From positions 12,045,057 through 12,109,056 of the forward strand of contig OY288256.1 of NCBI GenBank assembly GCA_958450325.1: DNA of 64,000 nucleotides. Reading direction: 5' to 3'. Below are positions 10,636 to 22,632 of this stretch, piece by piece. Numbering within the stretch: the first letter of the stretch is position 1; every line of letters begins with the position of its first letter. Made by a program: the position numbers and the translations under genes. The stretch comes from Agrostemma githago (lineage: Eukaryota; Streptophyta; Magnoliopsida; Caryophyllales; Caryophyllaceae). The notes under the pieces are model-generated. The model saw nothing but the letters and a program-made list of their open reading frames with translations. It searched no databases and was not told where the DNA came from.

Positions 10636-13347
10636 TGACTGAGGCTTGGACAAGGCGAAAGTTAGAGTAGCTACCAGGTCAATCGAGGATTACAACCTTG
10701 CAGCCTTCCGGTCGGGTCGTTTATAGTCCATTAGACTCGCATAAAAGGGCTCGCCAGCCATAAGATAGAAATCATACCTGAATTCTGTTATCTGGGATAG
10801 CTCCGTGGGGACTAGTTTTTGAAGTGCTGGGTGTAACTATGCAGATACATCCCATCTTGGAGTTGCGCGGGGACTTTCTTTTGAAGCCCTGGGTGTACCT
10901 ATTTTCAAACACATCCCATCTTGGATGTAATATTCCAGGAGAAACACTTCCTCGGGTTTTCTGCTAGGGAGTAAAGAAGCTGCGCGGGGACTTGCTTCTG
11001 AAGTCCTGGGTGTACCTGTTTGAAGACACATCCCATCTTGGATGTAGTATTTCAGGAGAAACACAGCCTTTGATGTTTCGTTGGGAAACACACGCTGGTA
11101 CCTGAAATGTTAGATACATAGGCAGAAATAACAGATATAGCAAATAGCAAGATAGCACATAGGAAATGCAATTAGCATCTACAGACTGACTTACGCTGGG
11201 GAAAATGATTTTTGCTTCATTTTGAAATCGAAGTCCTGACAGAAACTCGCGTGCTGGGAGATAGGTTTACAAAATTGGAAGGGTTAGAAAAAAAATTGCA
11301 ATTTAATAGACCAAAATTTGACCTTGTCGAAAAAGATTTTCTCAAATGGCTAAGTTTTGCAAATCTCAAAGTAAGAATTTTAAGAGAGAGGCATACCGAC
11401 AGACTCGACTCTGGACGCGAGAGGAAGAGTTGACACACACGACTGGACTCTCGAAGGGTTGGACCGTGACTCGGTAGGGGGGTGGGCCACCTAAGACGAC
11501 AAAACTTATAAGTTGCGCTATTTCATAGCCTAGGCGAGTGGCAACACGGTCGAACATCAAAATGGGAAGGATGTGATATAGAGAAATTGCAGTAGTCGGT
11601 AATGAGACTGTAACTGCACGACAAGGCTTAGCCGTAGCGTGTTGTAGCCTAGTGCTCTTTTGAGTTTTTTGGTTTTGGGGTATATTCTCAAAGTAGGTGT
11701 TGCCTCGATTCCCTGACAGACTCTCGTCTTCGACTAAGCCGAGTACTAGTACATACTATATAAAGGAGGCTAGTTTTTGAAAATCATTTGGATTATGTGA
11801 GTGGATGGAGCTTCTGTCTAATAGAAGCCCCCAGGACGACAAAGCTAACTATTGAGAACATGATAGTGTCGCGATAGGAATGATGACACTTTTTGAATGT
11901 GTCAATGTGGGTGGTTGTGCCCTTGTTGAAAGGCTGCCTACGTATTCATGTGTAGTGAAATCAAACCAAGTCGTAGTTCGATGAATTGGCCTGGAAGATA
12001 TGTTATGTTGCCTAGTTTATTAGGGCTTTGTGTGTAATTAGCCATAGCGATGGTGTAGGCTAGGTGCATTCCCAGTGATGTCTTGATAAAAAGGCTGGAA
12101 TAGTTAGGATGTTGATCCTGAGACCGTGAGCGTTCTTCGAGGTAGCCCCCAGAGGTGGTGTGAACTATTTGGGCATTTCTACGCCGACCGCAGGTTGAGT
12201 TCCCGTGTTTGGGGCTGGTAACTGATTTGGATGTTTTTGGAAATGTGGTGCCAGGTAGTAAGTGGCTTTGATGATTTGAAATCTGGAGCTCGATTTTGTG
12301 GAGCTAAGGCTTCGAGGGTAAGGTATTGTAATGTGGTAGGAAAGGGGGAAGTTGAGTAAAGATGACTCGAACTTCGATCAGGGTAGGTTTGATAATGCGG
12401 GATCTGGTTTCCATGTCTGGCTCTAATGGTTAGGGTGTATCCTATGGAGCTTGAATCCTCGAAATTCCGGGCTGTCTCTTAGCCTAGGTCTCGAGAAGGT
12501 CTTAAGGGTTGTAATGTGGCAAGGCTAGATATGGTGTTAGCTGACCAACCTGATTGTCTCTCCTCTATTTGATGGTATGTGCATCGATAATTTTTGAATT
12601 GACCGTACCCCGGTCAAGGGACTTTCACTTAAGTTGACCGTTGACAACGGTCATGGGTATTTGAATTTTTTTTAGTTGACCTCTTAACCCCGGTCAAGGG
12701 ATTCTTCATTTGAGTTGACCATGTCCCGGTCAAGGGATTGACCATGTCTGGTCGAGGGATTGACCTTATCTGGTCGGGGGATGTTGAAAGTTCTTTTTTT
12801 TATCATGACCAGTTCTTTTATTTTTGCCTTTTGCTTTTTCCTTGGACTTCTGATTTTTTTTTTTGTCCATCTTTTTTTTGTTGGTCAGACTAACGCCTAA
12901 GGTAGGGATTGGTCAGTCTTATTGAAGGGGTGTTTATTATGGGAAATGGGCTTGCCTCCCGTCTTGAACCCAAACTAGGAGACTACCTAGATTTGTCATA
13001 GGATTCGATACCGCTCCTACTAGAGGTAGTTATGTGGCTTTCAATGTCAGAAATGGAACAGGTAAAGGAAAACACGGGTCTCAGTTCCCTGCAGTCACTA
13101 TAGATGTGCCTACATTAGTCACGTGCATGTGCTCACAGTGTATGATGGTGTTCATCATGTTCTCGGAAACACATAAGGAAAGCATATACATGAGAAATAG
13201 AAAAGCAGATTTTAATTTATTGGAATGTGTAAAGAGGACGGAATACAGTTGACTCTTACTCTGACTTTCAAATTGAAAGAAATAGTACATCCTAGACTTG
13301 GACTCAGACTTGAAAGAAATAGTACATCCTACTCTCGGATGATGTCT
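10636..13347 (-). other. Non-coding 3' interior of outer Tat element, with minisatellites
   Basis: No coding sequence found between gag and the polypurine tract. Two repeat blocks stand out: a CATCCCATCTTGGATGT-containing unit recurring at about 10848, 10912 and 11030, and a 12590-12800 block of GGTCAAGGGATTGACC-type units with palindromic GACC/GGTC ends. The sequence is homologous on the opposite strand to 23300-26650 of the inner element and to parts of 57571-59045. In a complete Tat element this space would hold pol, which is absent here. Confidence 0.65.
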
Positions 13348-14387
13348 TCAGTAGTCTTCGGCTTCTAAGGACTCAAGTGGATGTCCAGTATAGCCTTCGG
13401 TAGAAGCTTCACCCAGATCTTCATTATGCCGAAGATTGTCTTCAATCCTAGTGCCCATTTTGGTAAGCACTGCAAAGTTTGAAATACCGACATACCTAAG
13501 ATGGACGCGGTAGGAGGGTAGGAGGTTGTTGATGAACGCCTCCACTAGTGTTTTCTCGATGGGCTTGTCTACCAGCTTAACACTCTCAGCTCGCCAACAT
13601 TAAGAAATTTGGTGAAACCCTCTGTTGGATCTTGGGCCAAGACTTCTAAAGTCCGCATGGTAGTCTGAAGTTCAGTATTATCAGAATAGTTTTGAGCGAA
13701 CTCGATAGCCACATCTTCCCAGGTTGGGAATCTTTTTGTATTAAGCCTATAGAACAAGACTTTTGGGTATTTCCCGAGGGATGTGCTAAATAGATTGATG
13801 AACATGTCGGCTTTGACCCCCTTGATTGCCATAAACGCCTTGAAGGCTCGAAGGTATAGTAATGGATCCCCCATCCCTTCGAATATGGGTAACCCCTCTA
13901 AGTTGAGATCCTTTGGTAGTTTCTCACTGATGGGTGTATAGTCTCGGGAGTTTTCAATGCGGATGTTGTTCCCTTGGAGGGCATGGAACTGTTCCTCGAG
14001 CATACGCACTGTGCTGATCAGTTTGGCAAGTGGCCCAGTATTCATTGACCCAGAATTGAGGTCTTGTCGTTCAATGACAGTCAAGCGAGCATTCATGGCC
14101 TCTTGGTCAGTTTTTAGGAACCTTAGTTGGGTTTCAACCATGGCCTGCCTACTAACCATTGTCTCCAGCAAAGCCTTCATCTCATTGATAGTGTTTTCCA
14201 TGTCCCTATTCCCGGTTGTGGATGTCATACTCTGCCAGAATACCCACGTAATCAGAAATGTTGTTTCGGAACTCGAACACGTCGAGGCATAGGAATTAGC
14301 GTAGGAGGAAAGGCGACTCTGGCTTGACTCTCCTAAGGCGAGTGCGCAGGGTACGATTCTCGGAGCGATTGTGATTAATCCCTCCAT
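13348..14387 (-). pseudogene. Tat/Ogre gag remnant
   Basis: Structural gag protein that would package the element RNA. The first frame (14387-13569) has a coiled-coil-like N-terminal part (MENTINEMKALLETMVSR...), then the plant retrotransposon gag region with LPKDLNLEGLPIFEGMGDP, LRAFKAFM, LFSTSLGKYPKVLFYRL and TWEDVAIEFAQNYSDNTEL. A frame change of one base near 13560-13600 moves the similarity to the frame 13545-13348 (VEAFINNLLPSYRVHL...). The real start is probably one of the methionines near residue 55 or 63, because the first residues look like leader translation. No zinc knuckle or protease follows. It is the only protein-coding remnant in the outer element. Confidence 0.8.
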
Positions 14388-15134
14388 CGGAGAATAGCCC
14401 CCAAGTGAGACTAACGACTCTGATAGGACTCATATGGTGTGGCATCTAAGTGACTCAAAAGTGGCACACGTGAGACAACATGTGTAGGACACGATCCTTA
14501 GAGTAATCGTGATTGATCGCTCTGCCGAAGGGTAGCCCCCCGAGTGGGATCGAAGACTTTGTTAAGACCCGAGTGTCAAACGAGTGACCCTTAGATGTAA
14601 GGATCACAAACCTTTAGCTACAAGGTTATGCCTTGTAAAAGGTTGACTCGACCTCGAGGAAAGGCAGATGGGGTAAGGGAAGAAACTTGCGATGTGAAAT
14701 CGGCAGAGCTTCGACGCTAGAGACCCTTGACTTGACATAAATAAGGATAGCCCTGTGATTAGGGTAGACCTTTAACTTAAAGGATTTTTTAATTGGGATG
14801 ACTCGACAAACGGATTGAAAGACGGGAGAAATTCCCTCAGGAAAGCTCGTGGGGACCGTCCTGTCGGAGGGAAAGATCGCGTAGGGCTTTCTAGTTAGGA
14901 CTGAGTGTTTAGACGAACCTTCCATTTACGGGTGTATGACTCATGTTGGTTGGTTATGCCTTTAGGATAAGGCGGACTATGATGGGGAAGAAACTCGTGA
15001 TGTAGGATCGACAGAGTTTCGACACAATAGACCTTCGACGTATTATGAAAAAACCCGACACAAGGGAAGGTTTTTTGAAAAGGGGTTGAATTCCGAAAAA
15101 TTCGGAGGATGGTCCTCATTTTGAAATTGGCAGC
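14388..15134 (-). other. 5' leader part of outer Tat interior
   Basis: Non-coding sequence between PBS side and gag on the minus strand, homologous to 62880-63620 and 23690-23900 on the plus strand (blocks with CTCGGGGGCTACCC-like and ATCGTGATT-like motifs). It is interrupted at 15134 by the solo LTR. Confidence 0.55.
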
Positions 15135-17754
15135 TGTAGACACCCAAATTTTGACCGCCAGGTGTCTATAGCAGTTTCCAAAAAACACCCGATGATGATC
15201 GGACGCTAACGTGCTCTAACGCGCTCGGATACGGGCTCGAAATCAATAATGACCGGCATGGGCTATTAACGGGATACAAATCTCACAAAACCAACCTCAA
15301 ATTCAGGCCCAGTGGGTCATTCCGAGTCAAACAAGACTAATTTGGGCCAAAACTGACACCAAAAATAATTCCCGTCTTTTAGCGACCGGGTCAAAACCCG
15401 GTCAAGACAAACCCGACACAAAGAACGACCGGGTGCATTCTCGAAACATGCACCAGGTTCGAAAATCAGCCAAAATCATCCCAAATCATTCAAAATCAAC
15501 CACAATCAATCAAGAGCAAATCAAGGCCAATCCTTCCCGATTTAGCACGGCCTAATTGATCCACTCGGTCGAGTGGATTGACCACTCGATCGAGTGGAGC
15601 CTCAAAAAACACGTCCAGGTGCATTCGCGAGAGCACTCGACTGAGTGCACCCGCGCCACTCGCTCGAGTGACCCAGTGTCGAGGCTCCCCTATAATTACC
15701 CGTCAATCCTAAGCACAAAAAACAACTTTCTTCAACGACAACTTCTGAACCAGAATTTTCAGCCAACTTTTCCCATCACATTTCAGCCATAATTCAACCT
15801 TCAATTATCATCACACATATACACACTTCGAGAGCAAAACTCGTAAAAATCCATCCCATACAAACCCATACATACACACCATCAACTCTTCCTACGTATC
15901 TCGACGTTCCCGCGCCATTGCCGCCATTTGACGAACCGTATCCCGAGAAGCAAGAACATGTAGGTTGAGGGTGTAACATTCAACATCGACTTCTCTTTCT
16001 TCCCTCCTTTTTCTCGTCTTTTTTGTATATATATATTCGTACATTTTTATTTACGCTAATAGTATTTTATTTACTCGATAGTAACGACATTTTTACTAAC
16101 ACTAACATTTTACTTTTCGCATTTAATCATCGTTATTATATTTTACTATAATATCGTATGTACCGTGTATATATATAATAATATCAAAACTCGGATCCGA
16201 ACTCGTTTGACTACGATGATCATTTTTTTGAGGTTCGTTTATTAACACGATCCCGATCATTCGTAGTTGAACGCATATGAATCCATTTCAAAGATTAGTA
16301 CGGAACCCGTTGACACGAAAACCGACGTCACATAATCCGTAAGGATTAATATCGATGTCGTGACGTGGAGGGACGCAATTCCGTCACTAATCAAATTTTT
16401 TATCTAACAATAACCTTTTTCACAAAATTCCGATAACGGTATTATAATCATATAAGACATGATTATAGTACCGACAAACCGAGTTAAATCTAAATCCGTC
16501 AATATTTTTATTTGACTCGGCCAATCATCGATTTAAAACACATTAAAACAAACGAGTCACAACTCGCACAGGTGCCACTCGACCGAGTACACCTGCTACT
16601 CGATCGAGTAGCACCCTAAATTACGGGCAGTAGCGTCTTCCAGGACGCACTCGGCCGAGTCCAGCCATGACACGACCGAGTGGGTCCTGCAGCCCAGAAA
16701 CCGAGAGCCTTTTTTATCATTCGAGCCTCGTCTTTTTTAAGCGACCTAGTCGACACGTGTAAAGTCAATCACGTGGCTTTTCCAAAATTCATGCATATCA
16801 CTTCACTTAAACGATTTTGATCGACGGTCTCACATTATTAATTTTATGTCGACGACTCTTTAGTCGTATCCGATGTAAAATTAATTTAGACTCAATTTCT
16901 CGAGGTGATAAGTCGGGACAAGGCATCGAGGTTCGAGATCGGGCTAGCACCACGTCTAGGTCTCGAACCTCCGTCCCTTGATTAACATGAAATATAATGT
17001 GTAATTAATTAAGGTTCGTCCATCTACACAAATTCACGGTCTAGTTTATACACGGGTCCGTTTATAATTATTGTTCGCCATTTCAATTGTATATTTCAAT
17101 TGTTCTATTTTATTGTACGCCGTATTGTGAATTCCGGGTTGTATTCCGCCCGTGTAACTTGTAATCGATTTATTTTTGCTTTGCTTTATTTATTTGCGTT
17201 TTACCGCTTTTAAATGAACCCTCGCATGCTAAACCACCTCGCCAATAAATTAGATGCATTAAATTGACGTAGCTCACATTTAATTCGCATGCTTAGCTAA
17301 AACGCTGTTTGCATAACATTTCACCGAATCACTAACGCGCATATTAAAAAGTCAAACGATGTCCTAGTAGAGGCCGCTAAGTGCGGGCGGGGTTGGGTGT
17401 CCTTAATGGGCTTCCCAACACGTACCCTCACCCCTTACTCAGAACCGTGGTTTCCGGATGCCCGAATCCATTGGCAACGAGAGTCATTCAATATACGATT
17501 AACCGCTCAAGTCGGCATCTATATCGATATGCAAAGGGACGAGCCCAATAAAATCTCAAACCGAAATGGGCCATACTTTGTGTATGGACCATGGCGATAT
17601 AGAGTGGGCTCGAATGGTTCCGAATAACCATAAAATTCGGTGGCGACTCCATTTCGACTTAAATTTCAATTCGATCCTTCTCATATGGAGGTTCATTCGC
17701 CTAACCCAAAACCCGCGCGTGGCCGCGTCGGGGTGGACCTACGTCATGTCCATA
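15135..17754 (+). mobile_element. Tat solo LTR (type B), TSD GCAGC
   Basis: A single 2,620-bp LTR from TGTAGACACCC to TGTCCATA, with no PBS or polypurine tract next to it and the same 5 bases, GCAGC, on both sides (15130-15134 and 17755-17759). The joined flanks restore the sequence seen at 62700-62720 on the opposite strand, so the empty site is present in the window. The LTR carries four plus four TCGA-centred palindromes (15560-15680 and 16566-16690) and the leader box at 15961-15974. It is the product of LTR-LTR recombination of an element that had inserted into the outer Tat interior. Confidence 0.9.
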
Positions 17755-18597
17755 GCAGCATGCTGACAGGACCGAGAATTTGAAAGGTTGGAATGGTTGC
17801 GAATAAATTTGCATTTTGAAAAATTGGGAGATGGTCCCGTCTTTTGAAATTGGCAGCACGCCGACGGGACCATTTTTTTGGAAAAGTTGAATATTTCAAA
17901 TTTCGGAAATTTGAATATCGGAAATGAATTTTTGAAAATTTGAAAATCGACAACGGGATCCCGAAGATTTTAAAAAAAAAAATCGAAAATGGCATCCCGA
18001 AGATTTGAAAATCAAAATGGAATTTCGAAAATTCGAAAATAGAATGGGGATCGGAAATTCGAATATTGAAATGGGCAGCATGCCAGCTAGAAAATAGGCT
18101 TGTTTTGAGTCAAATCGTAAGTCTAAATTTCGGCAGCATTCCGAGTTTTTGAAAATTGGATATTTTGAAAAGATGCATTTTTTGAAATGACGGTTTTTGA
18201 AAAATGACACGGAAACCAAGTAGCACGTAGTTAAGCAAGCATTATGATGACACCATGTATGCTTTATGCTAAGTCTCGGTCGGTCAAAATCAGGTCTATA
18301 CCAACACCGATGGCTTTCTCGTAAATCAGGACAGATTTCCTAAGCCGAGTTGGTCTTAGAACATGCCGTGAAACCATACGAGTTCGGCCATAGATGTCTT
18401 TAACGCACCCATGTAGGAATGCGACGCGGTATAGTGGGACGTCGGTCACAAGTAACCGGCCCGGGAAAAAATGGGTTATGCATGAATCATCGAACTAAAA
18501 CGCGTACATTAATAATCGAACGATTTTTTTTCGAGTCTCACCCTAGGAACCCCAATGACAAGTAGTACATCAGGCATCCCCAACGGAGTCGCCAAAT
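17755..18597 (-). other. 5' interior of outer Tat element with PBS
   Basis: Untranslated leader of the outer element. The PBS, 18594-18577 on the minus strand, reads TGGCGACTCCGTTGGGGA and lies three bases inside the LTR; one base differs from the TGGCGACTCCGCTGGGGA of the other copies. From memory, this motif matches the Arg-tRNA-primed Tat/Ogre group. The rest is a run of TTTTCAAAATTCGAAA-like sequence rich in TTCGAA words, shared with 62270-62880. No ORF. Confidence 0.7.
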
Positions 18598-20244
18598 TGT
18601 GGACATGACATAGGTTCACCCCGACGCAGCCACGCGCGGGTTTTGGTAGGCGAATGAATCTCGTGGTAAGATTGATCTCGGGTCGAAATTTAAACCGAAA
18701 TAGGAGTCGCCACCAAAATTTGTGGGAGTTCGGACCCGTTCAAACCCATTCTACACTTAGGCGTATCGTGCACAAAGCACGACTCGCTTTTAGTGCTAGA
18801 GCTTAGGGGTTCGTCCATTTGCATTACGATACCGACGCCGAGTTATCGGGTATCGTGCATCGAATGACTCTCGTATGCCAACGGTTTCGGACATCCGGAA
18901 ACCATGGTTCTGAGTAAGAGGTGAGGGTATGTGTTAGGAAGCCCACAAAGGACACCCAACCCCGCCCGCTCTTGGCGGCCTCTACTAGGATATCGTTATT
19001 TTCGTGTACGCGCGTTAGTGGGACGATTAAATGTTATGCAAATGTCATTAGCATGTGAATTATGTTCAAATTACGTCATTTTAATGCATCTTGGTTCACG
19101 TCGAAGTGATTTAGCATGCAAAGTTCGTTTAGATGAATGAAAACATCAAAAATTAGAAGCTCGTACATGGATACAAAGTTCACGGGCGGAAATACAACCC
19201 GGAATTACAATACGAAAAATGAAATTAGAATAATCGAATTAGATAGTTAGAATTATGATGTGATGCATGACTTTGAAACAATAAGCACATTATTGACTTG
19301 ACACGTGACAACTAAAAGTCGTAAAAATATTTAACGTGATTGCATATTGCTAAAGGCTCACGTTAGAGGATTATGGAGGTTACTCGATCGAGTCATGGAA
19401 GGGACTCGATCGAGTACCCTTCAAAAGGAACCCCTGCCCAAATTTTGGGGGTCACTCGATCGAGTGAGCCATAGCACTCGATCGAGTGCCCCCTCTACGA
19501 GCTACTGCTCGTTTTCGAAAAGGTGATTGTTTTGCATTTTATTGATTTTAAATCGCTAGCTAGCCGAGTTACGTAAATATTATATAATTTAAACTCACTC
19601 GATTTTCGATACTTATAACGTGCAATGTACGGTTACGAGCCCAGTATCGAAAATTTGAAAGAAGTTTTGTGAAATCATTTTTAATTTAATTAGAACGAAA
19701 ATCGATTCCCTCCGCATCACCGACACCGTAATTAATCCTTACGGATTACGTGATGTTCGATTCCGCATCAACGGATTTCGTGCTAATCTAAAAAATGGCA
19801 TCGGACGTGTTTAACGACATATTACCGCGATCGCGTTACGCCTTTAAGTGCTTAGGGCGGTGCTCCTCGAAAGGGTGTCACCTCCAATACAACTTGTAAA
19901 TGGATTAAACGGACTTGAGACAAAATTCGTAATTAAACGTGTTTGATTCGAAAACAAAAAAACGAGAAGGAGAAAGGAGATGACGGAGTTTGATTTTACA
20001 CCCTCAACCTACATGCTTAAGTATCTCGGAAACGGACTCGTCTAGTAGCATGGCGTGTGCGCGGGAGTGTCGAGATATGTAGGATGAGTTATGGTGTGTA
20101 TAGCTGGGGAGAGGATGCTCTCGGTCTTTGACGAGTTTTGATCTCGATGTGTGTGTGTGTGTGAATGCTTGATGTGAGGTAAAAATGTGGCTGAAAAATG
20201 TGTTGATTGATTTGTGTTAAGGGTTTTTTTATGATATGTAAAAG
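18598..20244 (-). repeat. 5' LTR of outer Tat element, left piece
   Basis: The LTR end (TGTCCACA on the minus strand at 18605-18598) through the middle of the LTR, with palindrome cluster 2 at 19380-19490 and the leader box at 20011-19998. It is cut at 20244 by the inner Tat element, and the remaining part continues at 29057. The two pieces add up to about 2.24 kb, comparable to the 2.34-kb 3' LTR. Confidence 0.85.
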
Positions 20245-20835
20245 TGTAGACACCCACATTTTGACCGCCAGGTGTATATAGCAGTTCCCGACAAACACCC
20301 GATGATGATCGGACGCAAACGTGCTTTAAATACTCAGAAACGGGCTCAAAATCATTGGCATTTGGCTTAGGCTCATTATAGAGTACATATCTCACAAAAC
20401 CAACCTCAAAATCAGGCCCAGTGGGTCGTTTCGAGTCAAATAAGACTTGTTTGGGTCGATTCCGACACCAGGGGTAAAACCGTCTTTTAGCGACCGAGTC
20501 AAAACCCGGTAAAAGATTTTCCCGAGACACGTGAGTCAGCCGTGACACCTCACACGGCTGATTCATACTCCAATCCTACAAAAAATCAGCTTCACAAAAT
20601 ATTAAACAAATCCGTTTAAGGATGGAATACGGTCTCAAGTAGGAATCCTATCCGAAAACCGATTCAAACACCTGACCGAGTGCAAACACTCGGCCGGGCA
20701 GCCCTCTTCCAGCCGTGTTCCCTTGCTTCTTCGACAAGCAAGCGGAATTCTCATGCCTTTCAGCTTCTTACGTTTCCTATCCTAAGCGGTAGTTGAAACC
20801 CGAAGCACCTCTTCTAGCCAAGGTCGGGAACTCCC

Positions 20836-20843
20836 TATAAATA
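20836..20843 (+). promoter_or_regulatory. LTR TATA box (type A, 5' copy)
   Basis: TATAAATA in the context CTCCCTATAAATAGCCCC. The equivalent sites are 27256-27263, 56142-56149, 59574-59581, and on the minus strand 10110-10103 and 29141-29134. It is a plausible RNA polymerase II promoter of the Tat LTRs. Confidence 0.6.
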
Positions 20844-21092
20844 GCCCCTTGCACAACTCAAAATAGATTCATCTACATTCATTATCAATCATCGATATAC
20901 ACACATAAATTATCATACATCAATTACATACTTAATATCGAGAAAACCGATATTATTCCCGAAGGAAATCCGGCCCTATACTCGACACCCTTCACGACCA
21001 AACCGAACCACCGTAACTCACCGACATCCACTCGACGCTCTTGTGCCTAAGCCACGTCCCGACGAGCCCCGATCCGAGTAAACAGAAGCATG

Positions 21093-21106
21093 TAGGTTGA
21101 GGGTGT
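21093..21106 (+). promoter_or_regulatory. Conserved LTR leader box TAGGTTGAGGGTGT
   Basis: Fourteen bases kept in all seven Tat LTR copies of the window, whether type A or B: 15961, 21093, 27513, 56360, 59895, and minus strand 20011-19998 and (one change) 9799-9786. It follows CATG, lies 250-320 bp downstream of the TATA box and precedes a T/C-rich tract. Function unknown; it could mark the end of R, a splice site or an RNA element. Confidence 0.55.
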
Positions 21107-22632
21107 AACAAAACCCGATTTCTTTTTTTCTTCTCTTCTCCTCCTCGTCGTTCGCTTTTTTTACGGGTCTCGTGTCGGTCCTTTTTATTACGGGTCGTTC
21201 GTCGTTTTTTTTATTATTTTATTCTAATATCGATATTATTAAAAACTACTTTCATATATCAAACATTCTTAAAAATATGATATCGATACTCTATAATCGA
21301 ATATTGTATCAAAAAGAATTATATTAAAATCTCGACGATGTTAAAAATCGTTACATCTTTTTTTTGTTCAAACTTCTTTTTACAAAACTTTTTTTTTATT
21401 CCGAATATTCGATATCGATATCATAATCGAATATCGGATACGACGAATATCGAAAACATAAAATCGAGTATAAATTAATTCATATTTTGTACGCGATTTA
21501 TCAAAATTAGCAATTTCGAACAAAAAAATAAAATCGGACAGACCCGCACGCGAGTCGCGCCACTCTCAGGCGACTCGCGCACGGGCCTAAAACCCGAGTC
21601 TTTTTTAGTTTTTTCGTTCGTTTTATTTTATTATTCTACGAAACGATTTCTAAAATTTATATCTTTTCTAAAACTATTCCGAGTATTTGATATTGATTTC
21701 GTAGTCAATTATCGAATATAACGAATATCGAAAATATTAGGTCTAGTACAAATTATGCGATATTTGTACGCGATTTAATAAAAGCATCGAACTTTCAAAA
21801 ATCGGTCTCGAAAATAGACCGGGACGCGAGTCGCGTGCGTCCCGGGCGAGCCGCGCGGCCGACTGAAAACGCGGCTCGTTTCTTCTTTTTTTATTATTTT
21901 TCGAACTTCATTTTTTATACAAAACAGCGTTTTTAGCAATATTTTTCAGATTTTGATTAATATTTATTTTCTCGATCTCGTGTATTTATTATTTTTGCTA
22001 TATTATTTTTACAAATCGATACTAACTCGTTTGTTCATCTTTTGTAGCAAATTCATATCTTTTTCATCGTTTGTTTTATTATACTAAAATGAATCTCACA
22101 TGTTAATTCAACTTTGCTGTTAATTTTTCATGCATTAAACAAACTTAGCAACCCATTCAATTCCTCGCATGCTTAGGAAAACAATGTTTGCATATCATTC
22201 ATCGTATTACTAACGCGCGTATTAAAAAATCATTCGATATCCTAGTAGAGGCCGCTAATGTGCGGGCGGGGTTGGGTTTTCTTTGTGAACTTCCCAACAC
22301 GTACCCTCACCCCTTACTCAGAACCGTGGTTTCCGGATGTCCGAATCCATTGGCAACGAGAGTCATTCAATATACGATTAACCGATCAAGTCGGCATCGG
22401 TATCGAACTGCAAAGGGACGAGCCCAATAAACTCTGACATCGGAAATGGGCCGTATTTTGTATACGGCCCACTACAACATAGAGTGGGCTCGAACGGTTC
22501 CGAATAACCATAAAATTCGGTGGCGACTCCAACTTCGATTTAAATTTCAATTTGACCATCTCATATGGAGATTCATTCGCCTCCCCAAACCCGCGTGTGG
22601 CCGCGTCGGGGTGGACCTATGTCATGTCCACA

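Larger units (their letters stand above)
20245..22632 (+). repeat. 5' LTR of inner Tat element (type A)
   Basis: TGTAGACACCC to TGTCCACA, 2,388 bp. The 5' block and the 3' block (CGGGCGGGGTTGGG, ACACGTACCCTCACC, GGTTTCCGGATGTCC) match type B LTRs. The middle differs: instead of ACTCGATCGAGT motifs it has two GC-rich inverted repeats built on CGCGAGTCGCG / CGACTCGCGC, at about 21549-21585 and 21828-21868. Confidence 0.88.

Noticed and set aside
20042..20566. 174-codon frame on the minus strand
   Set aside because: It crosses the junction between the outer LTR and the inner LTR and has no domain; it is an accident of GC-richer LTR sequence.
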